Shown here: positions 30,620 to 38,291 of the stretch, in pieces
Position numbering within the stretch: position 1 is the stretch's first letter
Layout of the letters: each line of letters begins with the position of its first letter
Assembly (NCBI RefSeq): GCF_002742625.1
Contig: NZ_PEBF01000001.1
Coordinates: 558,001 to 622,000 of the forward strand
Length of the DNA: 64,000 nt
Direction of reading: 5' to 3'
Source: Caulobacter sp. FWC2
GTDB taxonomy: Bacteria > Pseudomonadota > Alphaproteobacteria > Caulobacterales > Caulobacteraceae
Program-made: the position numbers and the translations under genes
Notes under the pieces: model-generated
Database searches by the model: none
Seen by the model: the letters and a program-made list of their open reading frames with translations, nothing else
Told to the model about the DNA's origin: nothing

Positions 30620-31981
30620 ATGACGGCCATCTGCTGCCTGCGCATCCTGTTCACCGTTGGCGAGAGCCAGCCGGGTGAAGTCCCCAAGCATAAGGCGCAG
30701 GGGGTGGCGGATGCGTTCCTGAAGGCCCGATGGCGCGCGCCGCGCAAGTGCGGGGCCGTGGCGCCTCTGGCCTTCGTCCTGGCCGATAACCGCGTCGAGA
30801 CCCTCGATCCCACCGAGATGCAGGCCGTGGCGGCCGAGCTTGAGAAGGTGCTCTTCCCCGGGCGCCCGATCGGCCAGATCGCCCTGATGACCTTCGAAGG
30901 CGACGAACAGGCCGTCCTGAAATTCGCGGCCCTGACCCAGGCCGAGCTCGCGGGCCTGATGGCCGGCGAAGGTTATGAAGGCCCTCCCGGCCGCGTCCAC
31001 GTGGTCACCGCCGACAGCGTCGAGCCTCGCCCCAGCACCCGGGCGGAAGCCAAGACCTTCGCCGAGGACAAGGCCAGCGCCAAGAAGCCGGGCCTGGCCG
31101 CCGCCACGACCGTGACGCCGCCGCCCAAGACCGCCGCGTCCGTTTCCACCGTCCCCGCGGCCGAACCGGCCAAGCCGGTCGCCGCCAAGGCTCCGCCGCC
31201 CGTCGCCGCAGCCGTCGCGCCGGAACCGCCCAAGGCTCAACCGGCCCCGCCGCCCACGCCTGCCGCCGCCAAGGTCGCGGCCCCGCCGCCGCAAGCCCAA
31301 ACCGGCTGGTGGGGCGTCTATGACCTGGCGCACGGCGCCTTCGTCGGTTCGGCCATCGGCATGCGCGCGGACCTGATCGGTCCGCCGCCCGAGGACGACG
31401 GCAAGCTGCTGAAGCGCGACCTGATCTGCCTGACCGACACCCAGGCCGCCCTTAAGGCCGCCCCCTTCGGCGAGATCCAGGCCCCGTTCGGCTTCTGGAA
31501 CCTGACCACCCCGGCCTCGCAGGAGGCCTATAAGAGCCGCCTCTCGCGTTATCCGCTGGATCAGCTGCCGCGCCTGACCGCCACGATCTACGCCACGCCG
31601 CGCGAGGCCTCGATCGGCATGCTGCAGCAGATGCGCCTGTTCCTGAAGGGCAGCTTCTCGCGGATGGACGTCCAGGTCTGCGACCCGACCTTCCCGATCT
31701 CGGGCCTGCCGCACGAACTGGTCGACAGCATCACCCTGGTGCTGAACGGCGAGACCGAGCACGACCGGTTGAAGCAGATCCTCAAGTTCGTCGAGCGCAA
31801 GGCCGCCTACGTCGCCAAGGGCGTGGCCCAGGCCGCGGCTAATGTCTGCTCGGCGGTCGAACTGGAAGCCTGCAAGGCTGGAGGGATCGCCTTCGTGCGC
31901 GGCCCCGCCGTCACCGACCTGCTGGAAAAGCCGGTCGCCAGCGCCGACGGCGCGACCCTGGCGGCGGCCAACGCGGCCTGA
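30620..31981 (+). CDS. Uncharacterised protein with Pro/Ala linker and EAL-like C-terminal half
   Basis: 453 residues. The N-terminal 130 residues have no clear family. Residues about 140-230 form a Pro/Ala/Lys linker (KPVAAKAPPPVAAAVAPEPP). The C-terminal 215 residues begin TGWWGVYDLAHGAFVGSAIG, contain FGFWNLTTPASQEAYKSRLS and end GVAQAAANVCSAVELEACKA, GGIAFVRGPAV, the beat of an EAL-domain barrel with the catalytic residues lost. That reading is mine. No signal peptide. Gene start at ATG 30620, with a palindrome upstream; it ends 90 bp before skgA. Confidence 0.6.
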   Translation: MTAICCLRILFTVGESQPGEVPKHKAQGVADAFLKARWRAPRKCGAVAPLAFVLADNRVETLDPTEMQAVAAELEKVLFPGRPIGQIALMTFEGDEQAVLKFAALTQAELAGLMAGEGYEGPPGRVHVVTADSVEPRPSTRAEAKTFAEDKASAKKPGLAAATTVTPPPKTAASVSTVPAAEPAKPVAAKAPPPVAAAVAPEPPKAQPAPPPTPAAAKVAAPPPQAQTGWWGVYDLAHGAFVGSAIGMRADLIGPPPEDDGKLLKRDLICLTDTQAALKAAPFGEIQAPFGFWNLTTPASQEAYKSRLSRYPLDQLPRLTATIYATPREASIGMLQQMRLFLKGSFSRMDVQVCDPTFPISGLPHELVDSITLVLNGETEHDRLKQILKFVERKAAYVAKGVAQAAANVCSAVELEACKAGGIAFVRGPAVTDLLEKPVASADGATLAAANAA

Positions 31982-32033
31982 AGCCCGCTGATTTTAGGGC
32001 ATTGACCCTCACGCCGCGTCAGACCTGACTGAT

Positions 32034-32054
32034 CCTTCCATCGAAGAGGGAAGG
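32034..32054 (+). promoter_or_regulatory. CCTTCC-N9-GGAAGG inverted repeat before skgA
   Basis: CCTTCC-ATCGAAGAG-GGAAGG ends 17 bp before the skgA ATG. It could be an operator or a hairpin in the 5' UTR that covers the ribosome site GGAAGG. Confidence 0.4.
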
Positions 32055-32071
32055 TTCACCAAGGACACCGG

Positions 32072-32845
32072 ATGAGCGTCTACACGGTCAAACAGATGGC
32101 GAAGCTGTCGGGCGTCTCGGTGCGGGCTCTGCACCACTACGACGCCATCGGCCTGCTGCGGCCGCGCGCCGTCGGGGCCAACGGCTATCGCTACTATGAC
32201 CGCCAGGACCTGCTGCGCCTGCAGCAGATCCTGTTTCATCGCGCCCTGGAGACTCCGCTGAAGGACATCCAGGCCGCGCTGGACGACCCGGCCTTCGACC
32301 TCGCCGCCGCGCTTCACGCCCATCGCGAACGCCTGGTGGCCGAGGCCGAACGCTACGCCAAGCTGGTGGACATCGTGGACCGCACCCTCGCCGACCTCAA
32401 AGGAGACGAGACGATGGAAGACAAAGAGATGTTCAAGGGCTTCGACCCAGAGAAGCAGGCCCGGCACGAGGCCGAACTGGTCGAGCGCTACGGCGACGGC
32501 ATGGCTGAGAAGATCGCCCATTCGAAGGCCGGCATGAAGAGCTGGGGGAAGGGCGACTGGGCCGGCTTCCAGCAGGAAGGCGCGGCGATCGAGCACGACA
32601 TGGCCAAGGCCCTGAGCCAGGGCCTTCCGGCCGACAGCGACGTCGTGGCCGCGATCATGCGCCGACACTGGGCCTGGATCGCCAAGTCCTGGAACCGCGA
32701 ACCGACCCCGGACGCGTTCACCGGGCTGGGGCGGCTCTATCTGGAGAATCCGGAGTTCACCGCCCGCTACGAAGCGATCGCGCCGGGGCTGACAGAGTAC
32801 CTGGCCGAGGCGATGCGGGTGTTCGCTGAGAAGCGGGCGGCTTAG
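32072..32845 (+). CDS. skgA: MerR-family regulator with TipAS domain, SkgA-like
   Basis: 257 residues. MerR HTH at the N-terminus ([48 protein letters not shown]), a coiled helix to about residue 110, and a C-terminal TipAS-like antibiotic-recognition domain ([53 protein letters not shown]). The whole matches SkgA of Caulobacter, which controls katG in stationary phase. The mutL gene is on the other strand and overlaps by 4 bp, also as I recall in Caulobacter. Effector ligand not known. Confidence 0.85.
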   Translation: MSVYTVKQMAKLSGVSVRALHHYDAIGLLRPRAVGANGYRYYDRQDLLRLQQILFHRALETPLKDIQAALDDPAFDLAAALHAHRERLVAEAERYAKLVDIVDRTLADLKGDETMEDKEMFKGFDPEKQARHEAELVERYGDGMAEKIAHSKAGMKSWGKGDWAGFQQEGAAIEHDMAKALSQGLPADSDVVAAIMRRHWAWIAKSWNREPTPDAFTGLGRLYLENPEFTARYEAIAPGLTEYLAEAMRVFAEKRAA

Positions 32846-34752
32846 CGCCGCCCGAACAGCTTCTCGATGTCGGCCAGCTTCAGTTCCACATAGGTCGGGC
32901 GGCCGTGGTTGCACTGGCCCGAGTGGGGTGTGGCTTCCATCTCGCGGAGCAGGGCGTTCATCTCGGCCCCGTTCAGGCGGCGGCCGGCGCGGACGCTGCC
33001 GTGGCAGGCCATGGTCGAGCAGACCTCTTCCAGCCGCTCCTTCAGCGCCAGGGCCTGGCCGTTCTCGGCCAGGTCGTCGGCGATGTCGCGGACCAGGGCG
33101 GCGGCGTCGGTCTTGCCCAGCAGGGCCGGCGTCTCGCGCACCAGCACCGCGCCGGGGCCGAAGCTCTCGATAACGAGACCCAGGCTGGCCAACTCCTCGG
33201 ACCGGGCGACCACGCGCTCGGCCTCGGCGGGATCCAGGTCGACCACCTCGGGCAGCAGGAGGGTCTGGCGGGAGACGCCGCCGGCGGCCATCTCGCCCTT
33301 CATGCGCTCATAGACCAGGCGCTCATGGGCGGCGTGCTGGTCGACGATGACCATGCCGTCGCGGGTCTGGGACACGATGTAGGTCTCGTGCACCTGGGCC
33401 CGGGCCGCGCCCAGTGGGAAGTCGACGGGGTCGAACGGCGCGGCGGACGCGTAGTCCGTGGCGGGACGGTCTTCGAAGGCGACGGAGCTGTAGGCCTCGC
33501 GCACCACCTCGGCCAGTTCGCCCCCGAAACCCGACGAGTAGCTGGGTTCGACCCGCGCCGAAACCTCGTTCAGGCCCGGCAGGTCCATGGGACGCTGGGT
33601 CGGCGGCGTCCAGCCGCCTTCACGCCAGGCCGAGAAGCCGGCGGGAGAAGGCCCCGGATTATACCCCGGGAACGGGCTCTGCTGGGCGCGGATGCTGTCT
33701 AGCGCCTGGGTGGCGACGGTGGTCGAGGCCCGGTGGCCGGCGCCGGCCAGGGCGTGGCGCAGGGCTCCGACGATCAGGCCGCGCACCAGGGCCGGGTCCC
33801 GGAAGCGCACCTCGGCCTTGGCCGGATGGACGTTGACGTCGACCTCGCTGGTGTCGAGCGTGACATACAGCGCCGCCGTCGGGTGGCGATCTCGCGCCAG
33901 GAAGTCGGCATAGGCGGCGCGCAGGGCGCCTTGCAGCAGCCGGTCGCGCACCGGGCGGCCGTTGACGAACAGATACTGGTGCGCGGCGTTGCCGCGGTTG
34001 TAGGTCGGCAGGCCGGCGAACCCCGACAGCCGCACGCCGTCGCGGACCTGGTCGATCTCGATGGCGTTGTCCTGGAAGTCGCGGCCCAGAACGGCGGCCA
34101 GGCGCGCCAGGCGACCTTGCGGACCGGGATGCTCGGGCGGCAGGCGCAGGATGCGGCGGCCGTCGATGTCCAGCGAGAAGCCGACGCTCTCATTGGCCAT
34201 GGCCTGGCGCTTGAGTTCCTCGGTGATCGCCAGCGACTCGGCGCGCTCGGACTTCATGAACTTCAGGCGCGCGGGCGTGGCGTAGAACAGGTCACGCACC
34301 TCGATCCGCGCGCCGTGCGGGCCGGGGAAGGCGGCGGGCGCGACATCGCCGACCTGGCCGCCCTCGACCAGGATCGAATGGGCGTCGCTGGACCCCTTGG
34401 CGCGCGAGCTGATCGTCAGCCGCGCCACCGAGCCGATCGACGGCAGGGCCTCGCCGCGAAAACCCATGGTGTGGATGCGCAGCAGGTCCCAGAGGCCGTC
34501 CTCGTCGGGCGCCAGCTTCGAGGTCGCGTGGCGCTCGATGGCCACGGGCAGTTCCTCGGCCGAAAGGCCGCAGCCGTCGTCGGCCACCAGGATCCGGGTC
34601 AGGCCGCCGCCATGGGCCTCGACCTCGATGCGGGTCGCTCCGGCGTCGATGGCGTTGTCAACCAGCTCCTTGATCGCGCTCGCGGGCCGTTCGACCACCT
34701 CGCCGGCGGCGATGCGGTTGACGGTCTCGGGCGGCAGGCGACGGATGGGCAT
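32842..34752 (-). CDS. mutL: DNA mismatch repair protein MutL
   Basis: 636 residues from [24 protein letters not shown] ATPase motifs: [17 protein letters not shown] and [13 protein letters not shown] flexible linker with many Pro lies around residues 355-435. The C-terminal dimerisation/endonuclease domain keeps [12 protein letters not shown] (the DQHA(X)2E(X)4E endonuclease motif), [14 protein letters not shown] [10 protein letters not shown] and [11 protein letters not shown]. So this is a MutL with its own nicking activity, as expected where MutH is absent. The start at 34752 is family-standard; the frame extends 15 codons further. Confidence 0.96.
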   Translation of the reverse strand: MPIRRLPPETVNRIAAGEVVERPASAIKELVDNAIDAGATRIEVEAHGGGLTRILVADDGCGLSAEELPVAIERHATSKLAPDEDGLWDLLRIHTMGFRGEALPSIGSVARLTISSRAKGSSDAHSILVEGGQVGDVAPAAFPGPHGARIEVRDLFYATPARLKFMKSERAESLAITEELKRQAMANESVGFSLDIDGRRILRLPPEHPGPQGRLARLAAVLGRDFQDNAIEIDQVRDGVRLSGFAGLPTYNRGNAAHQYLFVNGRPVRDRLLQGALRAAYADFLARDRHPTAALYVTLDTSEVDVNVHPAKAEVRFRDPALVRGLIVGALRHALAGAGHRASTTVATQALDSIRAQQSPFPGYNPGPSPAGFSAWREGGWTPPTQRPMDLPGLNEVSARVEPSYSSGFGGELAEVVREAYSSVAFEDRPATDYASAAPFDPVDFPLGAARAQVHETYIVSQTRDGMVIVDQHAAHERLVYERMKGEMAAGGVSRQTLLLPEVVDLDPAEAERVVARSEELASLGLVIESFGPGAVLVRETPALLGKTDAAALVRDIADDLAENGQALALKERLEEVCSTMACHGSVRAGRRLNGAEMNALLREMEATPHSGQCNHGRPTYVELKLADIEKLFGRR

Positions 34753-34894
34753 CAAACGGACTTTCGGACGGAGCGCGTCGGCGGCTAGCGCCACCATTGC
34801 GACTCCTTAATTTGACCGGGCGGAGGGCGGTCGGCCAAGCAAGGAACGCCACAGTATTTAGCGCGATTCCGTCGCCGTTCGAGGAACAGCCGTC

Positions 34895-35902
34895 TTGACC
34901 CTTCTCCGCATCGCCGCCGCCGGCCTGGCGCTGTCCGTCCTGATGGGGAGCTCGGCCCTGGCCCAGGCTCAGGGGAAGAACGAGGTCTCGATCCACCAGA
35001 CCAAGCCGGTGGACCTGACGCCGGTCGACAGCCAGGCCAACCTGGTCGAGGAGCTGATCGTCAACGCCCGCCTGCCGGGACCGGCCTGGTGGAAAGTCAC
35101 CGACGCCGACACGACCGTCTATGTAATGGGCATGCCGGCCTTCGCGCCGCAGAAACTGGACTTCGACCAGTTCGTGCTGCGCCGCCGCCTGGACGGGGCT
35201 AATGTGCTGATCATCGGCCAGGAGCCGGAGGTCCGGATCCTGAGCTTGCTGGCCCTTATCCCCGGGCGCGGCAAGCCCTTCATGACGGACAAGCCGATGC
35301 GCGAGACCCTGCCGCCCGAGCTGCGCGCCCGTCTGGAGGCGCGGCTGAAGGCGCGGGGAAAGCCGCTCAGCGAATACGACGAGATGAAGCCGGCGCTGGC
35401 GGGCTTCGTCATCGCCAATGATCGGGGGGGCGGCGCCTCCATCACCGTCGGCGACCTGAGCGACCGCATCCGCAACCTGGCCAAGAGCAAGGACGTCGCG
35501 GTCCAGCCTCGGGTCAAGAAGCTGGACGACTACGACCTGATCGGCATGGTCAAGTCGCTGGCCCAGGCGCCAGAGCCGCTGCAGGCGCTTTGCCTCGATG
35601 CCGGCCTGAGGGAGGCCGAGAACGGCCTGTCCAGCGTCCGCGAGACCGCCGAACAATGGGCCGAGGGGCAGGTGCGCGAGGTTGTCTCGGCCGAGCGCGG
35701 CTATCAGCGATGCCTGGCCTCCACGCCCTGGATCGCCCGTCAGTTCAAGGACGGCCAGGACGACGCCGTCAGCGCCATCACCTCGGCCCTGAAGAAGCCC
35801 GGCAAGGCCGTGGCGGTGATTGAGCTCCGGTCTTTGCTGACGGAAGGCGGCGTGCTGGATCGCCTGCGCGCCAAGGGCTTCACCGTCGTCGCGCCGGAAT
35901 AG
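34895..35902 (+). CDS. TraB/GumN-family secreted protein, copy 1
   Basis: 335 residues from a TTG start with GAGGAAC ten bases before it. Signal peptide LRIAAAGLALSVLMGSSALA. The domain opens NARLPGPAWWKVTDADTTVY, and the usual GTxH metal motif of TraB/TIKI proteins is VMGMPAF here, without His. C-terminus KKPGKAVAVIELRSLLTEGG. Paralogue of the next gene, 57 bp downstream, same strand. Likely periplasmic, possibly non-catalytic. Function unknown. Confidence 0.72.
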   Translation: MTLLRIAAAGLALSVLMGSSALAQAQGKNEVSIHQTKPVDLTPVDSQANLVEELIVNARLPGPAWWKVTDADTTVYVMGMPAFAPQKLDFDQFVLRRRLDGANVLIIGQEPEVRILSLLALIPGRGKPFMTDKPMRETLPPELRARLEARLKARGKPLSEYDEMKPALAGFVIANDRGGGASITVGDLSDRIRNLAKSKDVAVQPRVKKLDDYDLIGMVKSLAQAPEPLQALCLDAGLREAENGLSSVRETAEQWAEGQVREVVSAERGYQRCLASTPWIARQFKDGQDDAVSAITSALKKPGKAVAVIELRSLLTEGGVLDRLRAKGFTVVAPE

Positions 35903-35958
35903 GGCCAAGCTTCGGCCATCAGCGTCCGCCAGGGTCGCGCTGGAGTTTGGGGGATTCA

Positions 35959-36903
35959 ATGCGCGCTATCTTAACGGGCCTGGTCTTGGCCGCCGCATCC
36001 ATGGGCGCTTCGGCGCGGGCCCAGGTGATCGACGACCCGCAGGCCAATGTGGTCGAGGCCCTCGTGGTCAGCGCCAAGCTGCCCGGTCCGGCTTGGTGGC
36101 GGGTGTCCGACGCTGACACCACCATCTATGTCCTGGGAACGCCGACCGCGCTCCCCAAAGGCCTGGCCTGGGACAAGTCGGTGCTGGAGCGGCGGTTGGA
36201 CGGCGCCTTCGCGGTGATCACGCCGCCGGAGTGGCGCGCCGGCCTCACCGACATTCCCGGTCTCCTGAAGCTGCGCAAGCGTCTGAAGGGCGATGGCGAC
36301 TGGGCCGAACGTTCGCCAGCCCTGGCCGCCCGGCTGCAACACGCCTGGAAGGCCGTCGAGCCCAAGGATCCCGACGGCTGGAAGGACTGGAAGCCGCTGT
36401 TCATCGCCCTGCAGTTGAACGGGAAGGCTGACCGGAAGGCCGATCTCCAGACCATGGAGCCGGAAAAGACGGTCAAGGCGCTGGCGCGCAAGCACGGCGG
36501 CAAGCCTCGCCCCGCTGCGGTCCACAAGGCCATGCCGATGCTGAAGACCCTGATCCGCGAGCACAGCGACGAGGCCGGGCAGGTCTGCCTGTCCGAAACC
36601 CTGGACACCCTCGCGGCGGGGCCAGGCGCGCGCCGCGCGGCGGCGCAAGCCTGGAGCCAGGGACGGGTCGGCGCGGCGCTGGCCGAGCCGCGCAGCGCCG
36701 AACGCTGCGAGTTGCTCCTGCCCGGCGTGGCCGACCTCAAGCGTCAATCGGTCGACGATGAGGTGGCGGCCCTGACCGATCTGCTGAAGACGCCCGGCCA
36801 CGCGGTGGCGGTCTACTACCTGCGCGGCCTGGTGGCCCAGGACGGCGTGCTGGACAAGCTGCGGGCCAGGGGGATCACCGTCCGTACGCCGGGGGAGGGT
36901 TGA
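35959..36903 (+). CDS. TraB/GumN-family secreted protein, copy 2
   Basis: 314 residues, ATG start with GGAGTTTGGGGGA before it. Signal peptide MRAILTGLVLAAASMGASARA. It repeats the copy-1 opening as SAKLPGPAWWRVSDADTTIY and the C-terminus as KTPGHAVAVYYLRGLVAQDG, but the middle has diverged. The GTxH motif reads VLGTPTA, again without His. It ends at a strong terminator, so the two genes probably form one operon. Confidence 0.72.
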   Translation: MRAILTGLVLAAASMGASARAQVIDDPQANVVEALVVSAKLPGPAWWRVSDADTTIYVLGTPTALPKGLAWDKSVLERRLDGAFAVITPPEWRAGLTDIPGLLKLRKRLKGDGDWAERSPALAARLQHAWKAVEPKDPDGWKDWKPLFIALQLNGKADRKADLQTMEPEKTVKALARKHGGKPRPAAVHKAMPMLKTLIREHSDEAGQVCLSETLDTLAAGPGARRAAAQAWSQGRVGAALAEPRSAERCELLLPGVADLKRQSVDDEVAALTDLLKTPGHAVAVYYLRGLVAQDGVLDKLRARGITVRTPGEG

Positions 36904-36908
36904 AACGA

Positions 36909-36942
36909 AAACGGCCCGGAACCGCGAGGTTCCGGGCCGTTT
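36909..36942 (+). terminator. Terminator after the TraB/GumN pair
   Basis: A perfect 15-bp stem (AAACGGCCCGGAACC / GGTTCCGGGCCGTTT, loop GCGA) 6 bp after the stop. A/T-runs on both sides let it also end the minus-strand lipoprotein gene. Confidence 0.92.
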
Positions 36943-36964
36943 GATTGTCTTGGTATCGCGAGCC

Positions 36965-37537
36965 TTAGAGGCCCGGCAGCTTGATGCCGGTCTTCTTCTC
37001 GCGGGTGATGACCACGCCACCGGCGCCCACCAGCTTCTTCAGACGGGCTTCCTCGGCGGCGGCGTCGACCTCGGCCGGGGCGTTGGCGCCCGACTCGGCG
37101 GCGGTGGCGACGTTCGTCGTCTTGGGCTGGCCCTTCTTCCAGAACATCACCTTGCTGGCGAAGCTCTCGTCCTTGTGGGCCAGGTCGCCATTCTCGTCGT
37201 CGACCACGAAGCGGATCAGCGGATCGGCCTTGTCGGTGCCGGCGCGGGCGACCAGCAGCTTTTCACCTTCCGAACGACCGGCGGCGTTGCTCTGGCCGAT
37301 CAGGGCGGCGCGGGCGGCGCTTTCCGGCTGCAGTTCCTGCGGACGCGGCTCGCCGGGCGCCGGCGGGCGCAGGGCGTAGTCCGGCGGCACGGCCAGCGGG
37401 GCCTTGCTGACGACGCGGAATTCGTCAGGCACGACCTTGTCCATGCCCAGGGCCTTCTTGGTCGAACCACAGCCAGTCAGACCGATAACGGCCACGACGG
37501 TCAGGGCGCTCACGGTCGCGACCCGATTGAAACTCAT
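36965..37537 (-). CDS. DUF3035 outer-membrane lipoprotein (BamF-like)
   Basis: 190 residues. Lipoprotein signal with lipobox IGLTGC near residue 22. The mature part has VPDEFRVVSKAPLAVPPDYA, LRPPAPGEPRPQE and a helical C-terminus with KKLVGAGGVVITREKKTG, the DUF3035 pattern. In Caulobacter a DUF3035 lipoprotein is reported as BamF, a subunit of the outer-membrane assembly complex; I assign this by family only. It is the last gene of the array ileS-lspA-DUF3035 on the minus strand, and LspA is the enzyme that would mature it. Confidence 0.75.
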   Translation of the reverse strand: MSFNRVATVSALTVVAVIGLTGCGSTKKALGMDKVVPDEFRVVSKAPLAVPPDYALRPPAPGEPRPQELQPESAARAALIGQSNAAGRSEGEKLLVARAGTDKADPLIRFVVDDENGDLAHKDESFASKVMFWKKGQPKTTNVATAAESGANAPAEVDAAAEEARLKKLVGAGGVVITREKKTGIKLPGL

Positions 37538-37660
37538 CAAACCATGCTCCAGCAGGCCGACCCCCGGCCCAAATTTTGGACGCTCTCGATACGACATCCT
37601 CGCCCGGGCGCCAATCTCCCACGCGAATGCGGCGTCATTCCGTCAAAAGGCCTTGGCGTC

Positions 37661-38161
37661 TTAAGTCTCTGTCGGCTCGACCAGCTTCTTCTCGCCATAG
37701 AGAAAGCTGTCGATCAGCAGCAGGGCCACCCCGATGTTGATCGCCGAGTCGGCGACGTTGAAAACCCACGGAAAGTTCAGGCGCGAGACGTCGATGAAGT
37801 CGACGACATAGCCGTACAGCACCCGGTCGATCAGGTTGTTGCCGATGGCGGCGCCGATGATCATACCGACACCCAGGGCGGGCAGCAGCTTGGTGGCCTT
37901 GCGGGCCCAGAACGACAGGCCGATCACCACGAGAATCGAAAAGCCGATCAGCAGCCAGCGGCCCCAGTCGTGGTCCTTCAGCAGGCCAAAGCTCATGCCG
38001 TAGTTATGGACCATGGTCAGGTAGAGCGGACCGACGGCGTGCAGCGACGCGCCCTGCTCGCGGCCCAGCAGCCCTAGAACCCAGAGCTTGGAGAACTGGT
38101 CCAGAACCAGGGTGGCGGCGGCGACGGCGTAGGCGGTCCAGCCGAGGCGGGTGATTTTCAA
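37661..38161 (-). CDS. lspA: Lipoprotein signal peptidase (signal peptidase II)
   Basis: 166 residues, TTG start. Four transmembrane segments. The catalytic aspartates lie in YVVDFIDVSRLNFP and FNVADSAINIG, the two LspA signature blocks. The N-terminal block has VLDQFSKLWVL, also standard. It cleaves the signal peptide of lipidated prolipoproteins in the inner membrane. It follows ileS on the minus strand, with a palindromic repeat between. GGAGAAGG before the TTG at 38161 supports that start. Confidence 0.95.
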   Translation of the reverse strand: MKITRLGWTAYAVAAATLVLDQFSKLWVLGLLGREQGASLHAVGPLYLTMVHNYGMSFGLLKDHDWGRWLLIGFSILVVIGLSFWARKATKLLPALGVGMIIGAAIGNNLIDRVLYGYVVDFIDVSRLNFPWVFNVADSAINIGVALLLIDSFLYGEKKLVEPTET

Positions 38162-38175
38162 GGCCTTCTCCGTTC

Positions 38176-38291
38176 TTCCCTCCCCCTTGATGGGGGAGGG
38201 TAGGGTGGGGGTGATGCGGCGGTCGTCGCAAGCACGGCCAGCGCCGCGTCACCCCCATCCCCGGCCCTTCCCCCATCAAGGGGGAAGGGGG
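38176..38291. repeat. Palindromic GC-rich intergenic repeat between ileS and lspA
   Basis: Two opposed hairpin arms: TCCCCCTTGATGGGGGAG at the left and CCCTTCCCCCATCAAGGGGG at the right, with GGGTGGGGGTGA / TCACCCCCATCC pairing further inside. The right arm abuts the ileS stop codon. It belongs to the same general class as those at 28350 and 42620. Confidence 0.7.
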
